Below, one piece after another: positions 6,762 to 13,174 of a DNA stretch of 42,272 bases. A program made the translations under genes and the position numbers. The DNA is from a virus. Location of the stretch: positions 1 through 42,272 of IMG/VR virus record IMGVR_UViG_3300036390_000008; one strand, written 5' to 3'. Every line of letters begins with the position of its first letter. The stretch's first letter is position 1. A model generated the notes under the pieces. That model did no database searches, was not told where the DNA came from, and saw only the letters and a program-made list of their open reading frames with translations.

Positions 6762-7445
6762 TTAGTAGTCACCCATGCTGGTGACGACATCGTCTTCGTC
6801 CAGGATGATCTTGGTGCCGCATGCCACATAGGCCCGCAGCTTCTGATCGATGTTGTAGAAGTGGCCAAAGCGTGTGGCCTTCTTCAGGTCTTGGTTTGCA
6901 ATCGTGGCGGCGTATATCTTCCCATCGGGGTCGATTGCGAGGCGGTGCTGGCACCGATACTTCTCGCGAGGCTCGATGACCTCTTCTTCGTCCAAATAGA
7001 TATGGGAGTATCCGCGATCCGCATGCTCAACGATGACGGTGATCACCTCGCCATAGCTTCCGTCGCTATGTCGGCACTCGATCATCTCTTTCGCGATTTC
7101 AGACAGCTTCACCGACTTTGGAGCCAGGCTGAGAAGCTCGTCCATTTCCTTCGCCAGTGTCCCCGCTACTAGATCGGACACCTTAGCCTCGATCTGCGTC
7201 TTCAGGATTGCCGCGACTGTTATCCCGTAGCTGGGCAGATCGAGCTTCTCGACGCGGAGTGCATCCTCGACGGCCTTCTCGATCAGCTTCGCCGTCTCGG
7301 AGTAGCCACGAAGCGCACGGTCGACAGCCTCAACAACAAGCTTAGAGACGCGGCCTTCGACTTCCTTCTCCACGAAGGCAGCATCGAGTTGCTTGACAAC
7401 GGTGGCGCTGATCAACTCGCCTAGGCCATTCGCGTTTTCGCTCAT
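6762..7445 (-). CDS. Hypothetical 227-aa protein, first gene of leftward operon
   Basis: Promoter-proximal gene of the leftward early operon, so expected to be the first one expressed after induction. The N-terminal half is long alpha-helix rich in A, E, K and V (GELISATVVKQLDAAFVEKE, then KLIEKAVEDALRVEKL), likely to form a helical bundle or coiled coil. The C-terminal half is beta-like (YGEVITVIVEHADRGYSHIYLDEEEV) and ends acidic. The ATG at 7445 has GGAG 8 nt upstream; the GTG at 7454 does not. The position corresponds to where lambda has N, but it shows no arginine-rich motif. Function unknown. Confidence 0.65.
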   Translation of the reverse strand: MSENANGLGELISATVVKQLDAAFVEKEVEGRVSKLVVEAVDRALRGYSETAKLIEKAVEDALRVEKLDLPSYGITVAAILKTQIEAKVSDLVAGTLAKEMDELLSLAPKSVKLSEIAKEMIECRHSDGSYGEVITVIVEHADRGYSHIYLDEEEVIEPREKYRCQHRLAIDPDGKIYAATIANQDLKKATRFGHFYNIDQKLRAYVACGTKIILDEDDVVTSMGDY

Positions 7446-7491
7446 CCCATCCACTCCATAGAGGCGCTTGCCTCAGTGATCTGATGGGCAG

Positions 7492-7521
7492 ACTATGCGA
7501 TATTCGCACAGTGTAGGTCAA
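7492..7521 (-). promoter_or_regulatory. Leftward early promoter (PL-like)
   Basis: On the minus strand a -35 element TTGACC (top-strand positions 7516-7521) is followed 18 nt later by a -10 element CATAGT (7492-7497). The 19-bp operator at 7493-7511 fills the spacer and overlaps the -10 box, so bound repressor would block RNA polymerase. Transcription would begin near 7485 and lead into the gene starting at 7445. It is the only good promoter seen ahead of the leftward operon. Confidence 0.65.
7493..7511. promoter_or_regulatory. Repressor operator OL1
   Basis: CTATGCGATATTCGCACAG, an 8-3-8 inverted repeat of half-site CTRTGCGA. It shares the motif with four other sites in the immunity region and overlaps the leftward promoter. 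The expected ligand is the S24 repressor at 9120-9821 and perhaps the Cro-like protein. Confidence 0.75.
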
Positions 7522-7528
7522 GCTACAA

Positions 7529-7547
7529 TTGTGCGAAAAATGCACAG
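7529..7547. promoter_or_regulatory. Repressor operator OL2
   Basis: TTGTGCGAAAAATGCACAG, the same 8-3-8 palindrome, with its centre 36 bp from OL1. This is about the same spacing as between the right-hand operators, suitable for cooperative binding of dimers on one face of the helix. A lone half-site (TTGTACGA) follows at 7568-7575. Confidence 0.72.
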
Positions 7548-7642
7548 CAACGACTTAGTTAAAATGCTTGTACGAATCGCTCTCGACTCTTTCCGCGTTC
7601 TCGGGAATCAATGTGGATGAGTACAAAACAGGAACAAACACG

Positions 7643-7879
7643 ATGTTCGAAGGAACGCCTCGGGTAAATGTCTTCCTCGTTCACTGCCAATGCGCCAACT
7701 GCCAACGGCCCAGCACCAAGCGTGTGCCGGTGCCTAGAGTGGATGATGCACCAGCGACGGTGGATGAGTTCATAGAGGCTCTGGAGCACAGTCCAGTGCC
7801 GTTCATGTGCCGACACTGCGAAAGCCTAATTGGCGAGCTGGTGGGCGTTACTATGGAGGCTGGCTATGCAGCAGCATAA
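7643..7879 (+). CDS. Small zinc-ribbon-like protein
   Basis: 78-aa protein with two cysteine pairs (CQCANCQ near residue 15 and CRHCE near residue 62), together a plausible four-cysteine zinc ribbon. Between them lies a charged segment with VDEFIEALEHS. I chose the ATG at 7643 because the upstream extension begins at a TTG inside the operator region and reads as non-protein; AGGA lies about 8 nt before this ATG. It is the first of three rightward genes placed between the left operators and the repressor, a location where phages often carry exclusion or other lysogeny-expressed genes. Function unknown. Confidence 0.6.
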   Translation: MFEGTPRVNVFLVHCQCANCQRPSTKRVPVPRVDDAPATVDEFIEALEHSPVPFMCRHCESLIGELVGVTMEAGYAAA

Positions 7880-8183
7880 GGTAAGCGAGTTCATCGTCAT
7901 CGCACCAGCTGGCATGGGCAAGGCGGTGGAGTGGGCAGAGGAGCGGCTGATGCTGTTCCTGGAAGCACACTTTCCAGACTATCAGTTTCGGGTGGAGCCG
8001 TTCGGTCCCTTTGCCGACGAGTGGGACTTCGGCATCATTCCAATCATGAACCGCATGCCTGGTCCCGGAGACATGCCGGAGCGTTCAGACGTCACCTACA
8101 TGTGCCGCCTCGAACCGGACGTTATTCCGGAAATAATGCGTGTGCTGCAATCGTTCGATCCAGCAGCTTCGACAACTCACTGA
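7866..8183 (+). CDS. Hypothetical protein in immunity-region cassette
   Basis: 105-aa alpha/beta-looking protein (SEFIVIAPAGMGKAVEWAEERLMLFLEAHFP, then FRVEPFGPFADEWDFGIIPIMNR). I chose the ATG at 7866 because GGAGG lies 6 nt upstream, inside the end of the preceding gene, with which it overlaps by 14 nt. The GMGKA resembles part of a P-loop but is too short and lacks a partner Walker B, so I do not call it a nucleotide-binding protein. Function unknown. Confidence 0.6.
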   Translation: MQQHKVSEFIVIAPAGMGKAVEWAEERLMLFLEAHFPDYQFRVEPFGPFADEWDFGIIPIMNRMPGPGDMPERSDVTYMCRLEPDVIPEIMRVLQSFDPAASTTH

Positions 8184-8255
8184 GTAGATTGAAATGAATG
8201 CAGCGCGCGCAGCAGTATTTGATGTCGCTTAAGGCCACATCAACGGTCGGGTGTC

Positions 8256-9125
8256 ATGATGTTTGACATGATAGACATCTCCACCTCGGCAGACGGCGAC
8301 CGCTTGATAGTTGAGCTTGACCCAAATGAGCCAGTCGGTCTGGCTGAATTGGGTCAAAGCTTTCAAGCGCTGTCAAACATTTACACCCGAAGCTTCGGCG
8401 AAGAGACGGGAGCGAAGCTTTACATAACGCGGATAGAATCTGGCTCGGTTGTCGCGGAGCTTGCGCCTTACGCCACAATACTTGGCGCGATCGTGGCTAC
8501 CATGGACTCGTCAATGATCATCGCTGACTTTTCCAGGCGCGTAGGTCAGGGTATACAGGCGTTTGCTGGTGTTGAGACCGGTGCTAAACATACAGCTATA
8601 GCGACAGCATCCGCAGAGGCGGATGCCGAAGACCTCAAAGCTTTCACCAGCCCATTATTAGGTAAGCAGGGCGCTAAACTCGGTATCAAGCGAGCTAGAT
8701 ATACCTCACGAACCGGCGCGCGGGAGGTCACCGCAGAATATGAATTCCAAGAGCCTCAGTTGAACAGGGCCGCTTTGAACATTGATCGGTTCTTAGAACT
8801 GAGCCCCGAAGCCACGTTGCCTGCGAAACCCTCTTACGAGCAGTTTCACAGGAAGCTCTTGGTGGTCAGCCAAGCCAGCAGATTGCCTGGTAAAATCAGC
8901 GGGCGAACTGGTGATCGTGGCGAGGTGCCTGATATGCTGCCCGCCACTGAGTTGCCTCTCCACTTCGCAAAGAGCATCAATGATATCAAAGATAAGATGG
9001 TTAGGTCTTCTGCCGTGAACCCGCTCCACGAACATGCTTTCATTGTATCGGGCTATTTAGTTTCGGAGGGACCGAAGCCTAAGTCCTACCTCGTTACAGA
9101 AGTTCACGACGTAGTGGACCTATAG
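8256..9125 (+). CDS. Unrecognised 289-aa protein beside the repressor
   Basis: Soluble protein of unknown family. The N-terminal ~65 residues look like a small alpha/beta domain (DRLIVELDPNEPVGLAELG, a helix with FQALSNIYTR, then KLYITRIESGSVVAELA). A hydrophobic segment follows (ATILGAIVATMDSSMIIADF), then an Ala-rich stretch and a beta-rich C-terminal half (SYLVTEVHDVVDL at the end). The plan of an N-terminal domain ending in I-x-x-GS-x-x-x-x-L followed by a hydrophobic helix recalls a broad group of uncharacterised bacterial proteins, but I cannot name a family. It converges with the repressor gene, overlapping it by 6 nt. No strong ribosome site is seen at 8256, and 8259 or 8268 are possible starts. 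A superinfection-exclusion or defence role would fit the location but is only inference. Confidence 0.7.
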   Translation: MMFDMIDISTSADGDRLIVELDPNEPVGLAELGQSFQALSNIYTRSFGEETGAKLYITRIESGSVVAELAPYATILGAIVATMDSSMIIADFSRRVGQGIQAFAGVETGAKHTAIATASAEADAEDLKAFTSPLLGKQGAKLGIKRARYTSRTGAREVTAEYEFQEPQLNRAALNIDRFLELSPEATLPAKPSYEQFHRKLLVVSQASRLPGKISGRTGDRGEVPDMLPATELPLHFAKSINDIKDKMVRSSAVNPLHEHAFIVSGYLVSEGPKPKSYLVTEVHDVVDL

Positions 9126-9821
9126 TGGAAACTCGTTCCTAACCGCTCTCACCAACCCGATAATCGCAACCACAACGCCATCGTCGGCCTTCGCATCTCG
9201 TTTGATTATGATCGGCTTGTGGTTGGGGTTTGTGGAGCGTGGGTGAAACTCGGTGCGATCCTCATAGAGCTCAACCTGTTTGACGGACCACTCTCGCGTA
9301 TGGCCGCCGTCTCGAGTCCGCTCTACAACAACGATCATTCCGTCTCGAACCCGCACCTGGTCGGCGACATCCTCAAAAGAGACGCAGATCAACCGGTCGC
9401 CGCCCATGATCGGACGCGGCTTAAGATCGTTCATCGAGTCGCCTTCAACGTCGAATGCCATACGACGAGCGTTGGGAAAGCGCTCGTCAGGTGGCTCCCA
9501 AACACGTTCCGGCTCCGATTGGTCGAAGTCGTCCACCTCGCGAAACACGCCAGCCGCAAGCTTGCCATTAACAAGCACCGGCATCAGCTGAGGCGTAAAA
9601 ACCTGTCGCACATCGCCGGCCGGAGCCTCTTCGCCGAAATACTCAGAAGCGATGGGTATCTCGTGCGACTTTAGCCCTCGCTTTCCATTCACCAGCTTGT
9701 TGATGGCGGACGGGTGCACGCTGAGCCTCCTCGCCAGCTCACTTTGTGAGCGACCAGGCTTTTTAAGGTTCTCAATTACCCAGGTGAGCAGCGGATCTTC
9801 AGGCATGTGGATATTTCGCAC
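9120..9821 (-). CDS. S24-family (LexA/CI-like) prophage repressor
   Basis: Master repressor of lysogeny. The N-terminal helix-turn-helix is at about residues 26-50 (SQSELARRLSVHPSAINKLVNGKRG). The C-terminal S24 peptidase domain has S129 in VEGDSM and K181 in REWSVKQVE, and a putative Ala90-Gly91 cleavage site in KLAAGVF. RecA-stimulated self-cleavage, and hence SOS induction, is therefore expected from the family. The start is ambiguous: GTG at 9821 has GGAG 11 nt upstream, while ATG at 9806 gives a more typical N terminus but has no ribosome site. Operator OR3 (9805-9823) overlaps both, so the gene is probably autoregulated. Confidence 0.93.
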   Translation of the reverse strand: MRNIHMPEDPLLTWVIENLKKPGRSQSELARRLSVHPSAINKLVNGKRGLKSHEIPIASEYFGEEAPAGDVRQVFTPQLMPVLVNGKLAAGVFREVDDFDQSEPERVWEPPDERFPNARRMAFDVEGDSMNDLKPRPIMGGDRLICVSFEDVADQVRVRDGMIVVVERTRDGGHTREWSVKQVELYEDRTEFHPRSTNPNHKPIIIKRDAKADDGVVVAIIGLVRAVRNEFPL

Positions 9822-9823
9822 AG
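9805..9823. promoter_or_regulatory. Repressor operator OR3 (over repressor start)
   Basis: ATGTGGATATTTCGCACAG: one perfect half-site (TCGCACAG) and one degenerate half-site, in the same 8-3-8 frame as the other operators. It covers the start codon of the repressor, so binding here could limit repressor synthesis at high concentration. Confidence 0.55.
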
Positions 9824-9839
9824 CTATCTGTTCTCCGTC

Positions 9840-9858
9840 CTGTGCGATTGTCGCTTAG
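9840..9858. promoter_or_regulatory. Repressor operator OR2
   Basis: CTGTGCGATTGTCGCTTAG, 8-3-8 palindrome with one perfect half-site. Its centre is 35 bp from OR3 and 34 bp from OR1. The top-strand bases 9847-9852 read GACAAT on the minus strand, a possible -10 for the repressor promoter, so this site may control repressor transcription. Confidence 0.65.
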
Positions 9859-9865
9859 AAAGCAC

Positions 9866-9893
9866 TTGCCAGCCTGTGCGAAAAGCGCATAGA
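9866..9893 (+). promoter_or_regulatory. Rightward early promoter (PR-like)
   Basis: A -35 element TTGCCA (9866-9871) and a -10 element CATAGA (9888-9893) are spaced by 16 nt, with operator OR1 filling the spacer and overlapping the -10 box. This is the same architecture as the leftward promoter. The start of transcription would fall at about 9900-9901, at the ATG of the next gene, so the first message may be leaderless. Confidence 0.6.
9874..9892. promoter_or_regulatory. Repressor operator OR1
   Basis: CTGTGCGAAAAGCGCATAG, the best right-hand copy of the operator. It lies inside the rightward promoter, so repressor bound here would shut off the early rightward genes. Confidence 0.75.
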
Positions 9894-9900
9894 TAGACTT

Positions 9901-10146
9901 ATGCAGTGCGAACCAGCCACATCCATCATCACCAAGTTTGGCGGGCCCGACGCAGTGGCAGCCATTGTAGGCGCTACCTCTGGTCAAGTGCGGCGTTGGC
10001 GCCGGCCGAAGGAGCAGGGCGGCACCGGCGGTGCTGTTCCTCATTGGCATATCGCCAAGCTCATGGCTGCGGCCCAAGAACGCCGTATCAGGGTTAGGGC
10101 TGAAGACTTCCTGCCTGCGCCGTCGAAGCAGGACGCAGCAGCATGA
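9901..10146 (+). CDS. Cro-like (YdaS-type) transcriptional regulator
   Basis: 81-aa helix-turn-helix protein, first gene of the rightward early operon and divergent from the repressor, the place of Cro in lambdoid phages. The DNA-binding region is SIITKFGGPDAVAAIVG followed by TSGQVRRWRRP and VPHWHIAKLMAAAQER, a pattern shared by small YdaS/Cro-type phage regulators that recognise the same operators as the repressor. There is no Shine-Dalgarno sequence before the ATG, and the -10 box ends only 7 nt upstream, which points to translation of a leaderless message. The stop overlaps the next start as ATGA. Confidence 0.8.
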   Translation: MQCEPATSIITKFGGPDAVAAIVGATSGQVRRWRRPKEQGGTGGAVPHWHIAKLMAAAQERRIRVRAEDFLPAPSKQDAAA

Positions 10147-10493
10147 GCCGGCCTTCGGACATTCCAAACGAAACCTTCCAGCGTGCTGTGAGCTTCTGCC
10201 ATCGCTACCGCGATGCATCCAGCCAGGAAGAGATTGTAGCTCGTGTCCTGATGGCGATCGAAGGTCAGCAGGTGCGGGCAGGGCTCACACATCAGCAATT
10301 GGCTACGCTGGATTTCATCGAGAAGTACCAAGCAGAGCACCGGGTCGCACCTTCCTACGACGAGATCAAAGACGCCTTGGGCCTTGCCAGCAAGAGCGGC
10401 GTGCACCGGCTTGTTCACGGGCTGAAAGAACGTGGCGCCATTTTCATGCTCGACGGCCGCACACGCTCGATGGCACTTCGGAGGGCTGCATAG
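10143..10493 (+). CDS. Protein with LexA-type winged-helix domain
   Basis: 116-aa protein. The C-terminal two thirds match the LexA N-terminal DNA-binding domain: LTHQQLATLDFIEKYQ, a VAPSYDEIKDALGLASKSG recognition helix region, then VHRLVHGLKERGAI and a short wing with RTRSMALR. No S24 peptidase part follows, so it cannot self-cleave. The N-terminal 45 residues (FQRAVSFCHRYRDASSQEEIVARVL) are helical. It might bind LexA-like operators of the phage or host, or serve as a second early regulator. Coupled by ATGA to the Cro-like gene. Confidence 0.78.
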   Translation: MSRPSDIPNETFQRAVSFCHRYRDASSQEEIVARVLMAIEGQQVRAGLTHQQLATLDFIEKYQAEHRVAPSYDEIKDALGLASKSGVHRLVHGLKERGAIFMLDGRTRSMALRRAA

Positions 10494-11693
10494 ATGTCCG
10501 ACACCAACGTCGCCCAAGACCAGATCAAAGCCTTTGTCGATCGCATCCTTCGCATGAAGGAAGAGGCAGACGCTATCGCTTCGGACGTCAAGGAAATCTA
10601 TGCCGAAGCTAGGGCAAATGGGTTTGACAAAACCCAGATGGGCAACCTGGTCACCTACCTGCGCAAGAAGGACAAGGACGCGGACAAAGTAGCCGAGGGC
10701 GAAGCTATCTTCGACCTCTACCTTACGGCCTATCTCGGGGCGTCGGGCAAGGTTGGCACGAAACGTGCTACGCACACGTATGCGCCCGATGCCAGGGAAC
10801 AGCGATCCAAAGCTCGCCTGTCCGAGGCTATGGACGACAACAAGGCGTTCTCTGCTGAGTTGGTCGAGGCAGGGCTGATCAGCGAAGAGGCCCATGCCGA
10901 GAATGTGGCGCTGTCCGATGCTGTCGCAACGAAACTCGGGGCAGGGGTTATTAGTCCGGTGGCTGCACTCCGGGCCGATCCGGCCATGGCCATTGTCGAT
11001 CCTGCGGATCTGAAGACCAAATCCGAACCGCGGCCCGCTCCACCGGCTGCGCAGATGCAAGCTGACAAAGCGCCGGTTGACGCGGAAGTCGGTCCTGCTC
11101 CCTCGCTTGCTGGTGTCGAGGGCATCGCAGACCAGCAACCTATTCAGCCCGAAACGGCAATTGAGATGCAGAAGGCTGCTGGTGAGACAATCCAGACCGA
11201 CCAGCCGGAAGCACGGCCAGAGGGATCGCCCGAGATCGGCGGGAACCCCGAGGCCGCCCAATCCTCTCCCAAGTACGCTGCACCTGGCGTTATCACCTGG
11301 GAAAACCATCCACCTGAAGGCGTAGAGCGCAGCATCTATTCCATTGCCTTCTCGAACATGGGTCAGGATCCAGTTCTGATCGAAGACGAACTGGCCAGTG
11401 GTATAGCTCAGCCAATCGTCAAGCAGGGCAATGTCATCTTGGACGGCTGGGCCCGTTATATGATCGCCCGCAACATGCGTGAGCTCGACGGCTCTCCCCT
11501 GTCCTATGCCGTAGTCCAATACGACGGCAGCGATGTTCTGATGGACGTCATCCGCTGGAATGTTCAGGGCAGGGTGCTCACTGAACAGCAACGCCGTGCG
11601 GCCGCCCAGATGCTGAGCCGCCAACCTGAGTTCAAAGCTCGCAAGGCTGAAATTTTCGCCGCCATGGAGCTCGGAATGGAGCTCGTGCAATGA
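10494..11693 (+). CDS. GapR-like / ParB-like domain fusion protein
   Basis: 399-aa three-part protein. Residues 5-85 resemble the alphaproteobacterial nucleoid protein GapR (DUF2312): QIKAFVDRILRMKEEADAI, IYAEARANGFDKTQM and VTYLRKKDKD are the family hallmarks; free GapR is about 90 aa and binds overtwisted DNA. Residues 90-265 are low-complexity A/P/E-rich linker. Residues ~270-399 look like a ParB-type N-terminal domain (PIVKQGNVILDGWARYMIARNM, then YDGSDVLMDVIRWNVQGRVLTEQQRRAAAQML), a fold with DNA or CTP binding in ParB-family proteins. It may place or remodel phage DNA during early replication. The start directly follows the upstream stop. The domain calls are by pattern and the fusion is unusual. 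Confidence 0.78.
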   Translation: MSDTNVAQDQIKAFVDRILRMKEEADAIASDVKEIYAEARANGFDKTQMGNLVTYLRKKDKDADKVAEGEAIFDLYLTAYLGASGKVGTKRATHTYAPDAREQRSKARLSEAMDDNKAFSAELVEAGLISEEAHAENVALSDAVATKLGAGVISPVAALRADPAMAIVDPADLKTKSEPRPAPPAAQMQADKAPVDAEVGPAPSLAGVEGIADQQPIQPETAIEMQKAAGETIQTDQPEARPEGSPEIGGNPEAAQSSPKYAAPGVITWENHPPEGVERSIYSIAFSNMGQDPVLIEDELASGIAQPIVKQGNVILDGWARYMIARNMRELDGSPLSYAVVQYDGSDVLMDVIRWNVQGRVLTEQQRRAAAQMLSRQPEFKARKAEIFAAMELGMELVQ

Positions 11694-11830
11694 CCCGCGG
11701 TCGCCTCTCTGCAGATCAGTCGACCCGCCTCTGTAACTGCTTGGTGCTTGCCGCTGGCGCATGTCTGATCGTCATCGCTGCAGTTGAATTCGGATCGGCT
11801 ACGCTGCGGCTTATAGGCGGTGCGCTGTAG
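11690..11830 (+). CDS. 46-aa membrane microprotein
   Basis: Short gene coupled by ATGA to the GapR/ParB-like gene. It starts MTRGRLSADQST, has one hydrophobic helix (CLVLAAGACLIVIAAVEF, about residues 17-34) and a short tail ending LIGGAL. Predicted to be a single inner-membrane helix with a basic cytoplasmic N terminus. Function unknown. It is the last gene before a leftward gene. Confidence 0.6.
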   Translation: MTRGRLSADQSTRLCNCLVLAAGACLIVIAAVEFGSATLRLIGGAL

Positions 11831-11833
11831 ATG

Positions 11834-12079
11834 TCAGCATGCCCCATCATCAATTACAGCCAAGAAGGGACGCGCTCTGATGATGCGCATCCTTGGCTTC
11901 GAATTCGGGCGGAACTCCTCCCCGCCCGAGGGCGAGTGATCTTCATCGCAATCTCCCTCATCGAGAAGGTCATTCGCCCATTTCATCAAGTGCGGATCAA
12001 CGGTTCCAGCCGTCTTTCCGCGCAGTCCTTGCCGGCGCAGCAACTCTTTCAGTGTCTCGCTGACCGGCTCCATCGTCAT
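11834..12079 (-). CDS. Small leftward gene inside the rightward operon
   Basis: 81-aa protein (SETLKELLRRQGLRGKTAG, HLMKWANDLLDEGDCDEDH, basic C-terminal stretch RPNSKPRMRIIRARP). The composition looks protein-like, whereas the overlapping plus-strand frame 11831-12178 does not. GAGAGGG lies 7-8 nt before the ATG at 12079. Its stop is 3 nt from the stop of the upstream rightward gene, so the two converge, and it diverges from the gene at 12139. A perfect 8-bp inverted repeat lies between the divergent starts, suggesting local regulation. No family recognised; the call rests on reading frame and ribosome site. Confidence 0.5.
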   Translation of the reverse strand: MTMEPVSETLKELLRRQGLRGKTAGTVDPHLMKWANDLLDEGDCDEDHSPSGGEEFRPNSKPRMRIIRARPFLAVIDDGAC

Positions 12080-12103
12080 GCTTCTGCCCTCTCTAAAATC
12101 CCG

Positions 12104-12129
12104 CTCCGTCCTGATCACCATGGACGGAG
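12104..12129. promoter_or_regulatory. 26-bp palindrome between divergent genes
   Basis: CTCCGTCC at 12104-12111 and its exact complement GGACGGAG at 12122-12129, separated by 10 nt. The right arm contains the GGAG that serves as ribosome site for the gene at 12139. It could be a dimer operator for either divergent gene, or an RNA hairpin hiding that ribosome site in read-through transcripts. It has no T-run, so it is not a standard terminator. Confidence 0.5.
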
Positions 12130-12138
12130 TGAAAAGGG

Positions 12139-12591
12139 ATGGCGTTACCCAATTTCGGTAATGAGGTGCCCAAAGTGAGCGCCGCAACAGCGACCAAGTA
12201 CGTGCAGGAAATGGTTGTGCTGGAGACGATGACCAGCCGGACCAAGGACGCAGCGCTGAGGAAACTAGCGCGCGACTATGGGCTGACAGTCTCGCAGCTA
12301 ACCCACCTCTACAAAGCAAGAGCAAAGACTTGCGACGTGAGCTTATTCGCTCGCGTGAAGGCCGCATACCTCGACCGCTGCGCCAAGATGGCGACGAGGA
12401 TGCTGCACAAAATCGAACTGGAGGAGGCATCAGGCGGCGATGCTCATGATCAAGATCTGGTGGATCGGCTTGTTGCGATCCTGGCGGAAACTTCGACGCA
12501 AAGAGCGTCGATCAACCCGCGAGGGAAAGTAGCTCGACTTGGGTTCACTGAAGCAGATGAAAGCGCAGACCAGTCCCATTGGGGACGGTGA
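12139..12591 (+). CDS. Hypothetical helix-turn-helix-like protein
   Basis: 150-aa protein. The middle contains a segment that reads as a helix-turn-helix (ALRKLARDYGLTVSQLTHLYKARAK), followed by a long helix (ARVKAAYLDRCAKMATRMLHKIELE) and an acidic C terminus. GGAG lies 9 nt ahead of the ATG, within the palindrome at 12104-12129. Such an arrangement would allow autoregulation. Family not recognised, and a DNA-binding role is plausible but not shown. Confidence 0.65.
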   Translation: MALPNFGNEVPKVSAATATKYVQEMVVLETMTSRTKDAALRKLARDYGLTVSQLTHLYKARAKTCDVSLFARVKAAYLDRCAKMATRMLHKIELEEASGGDAHDQDLVDRLVAILAETSTQRASINPRGKVARLGFTEADESADQSHWGR

Positions 12592-12605
12592 AACGAGGAA
12601 CTATC

Positions 12606-13172
12606 ATGAACCGCACTGGCGATTGGATGCAGACCTATAGCGGCCGCAAGTTCTGGCCGCTCGATCCGCGTGCCGATGAGATCTTCATTGAAGACATCGC
12701 GCACGCGCTTAGCATGGCTTGCCGCTATGGAGGTCACTGCCAGCGGTTCTACAGCGTTGCCGAGCATTCGGTTCTGCTCTCGCGTGCTTTGCCACAACCG
12801 TACAAACTGTGGGGCCTTCTGCACGACGCCAGCGAAACCTATGTACTTGATGTGATCCGGCCGCTTAAGCCCTCATTGCCGGGCTACCGCGAAATTGAGG
12901 ATCGCGTCATCTTTGAAGTAGCCAAGAAGTTCGGACTGACGCTGGGTGGGCATGTCTTAAATCGCCCAAACTACATGCCAGAAATCGTCAAGGCTTACGA
13001 CACGCGCATTCTTGTCGATGAAAAGACCCAGTGCATGGCTCCGGGGCTGGTCTGGGGAACCGACGACCAGCAGCCGCTTGGCGTACGGCTTGAGTTCTGG
13101 ACCCCTGAGCAGGCAGAAGCTGCATTCCTCCGTGAATTCTCCTTGCTCACTGATGCGGCCGAGGCAGCATAG
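12606..13172 (+). CDS. HD-domain phosphohydrolase (YfbR-like)
   Basis: 188-aa HD-family hydrolase. Metal-ligand residues are visible in the order expected for YfbR-type 5'-deoxynucleotidases: H33 (DIAHALS), H73-D74 (LLHDASE) and D132 (AYDTRIL). The conserved HCQRFYSVAEHSVL and FWPLDPR motifs are typical of phage and alphaproteobacterial members. The likely reaction is dephosphorylation of deoxynucleoside monophosphates, shaping the nucleotide pool during phage replication. I chose the ATG at 12606 because GAGGA lies 5-6 nt upstream. It sits with DNA-modification and replication genes. Confidence 0.88.
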   Translation: MNRTGDWMQTYSGRKFWPLDPRADEIFIEDIAHALSMACRYGGHCQRFYSVAEHSVLLSRALPQPYKLWGLLHDASETYVLDVIRPLKPSLPGYREIEDRVIFEVAKKFGLTLGGHVLNRPNYMPEIVKAYDTRILVDEKTQCMAPGLVWGTDDQQPLGVRLEFWTPEQAEAAFLREFSLLTDAAEAA

Positions 13173-13174
13173 CC

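Noticed and set aside
7866-8183. GMGKA in the 105-aa protein as a P-loop
   Set aside because: Too short for a Walker A motif, the protein is too small for a P-loop NTPase and no Walker B is present.
10041-11762. 573-codon open frame on the minus strand across the Cro-like, LexA-like and GapR/ParB-like genes
   Set aside because: It is the antisense of three well-supported genes with recognised domains; its protein has no domain pattern and no start signal. GC-rich codon structure explains the long openness.
11831-12178. 115-codon plus-strand frame starting right after the 46-aa membrane gene
   Set aside because: Composition is not protein-like and it overlaps the well-started gene at 12139; the minus-strand frame here has a ribosome site and better sequence.
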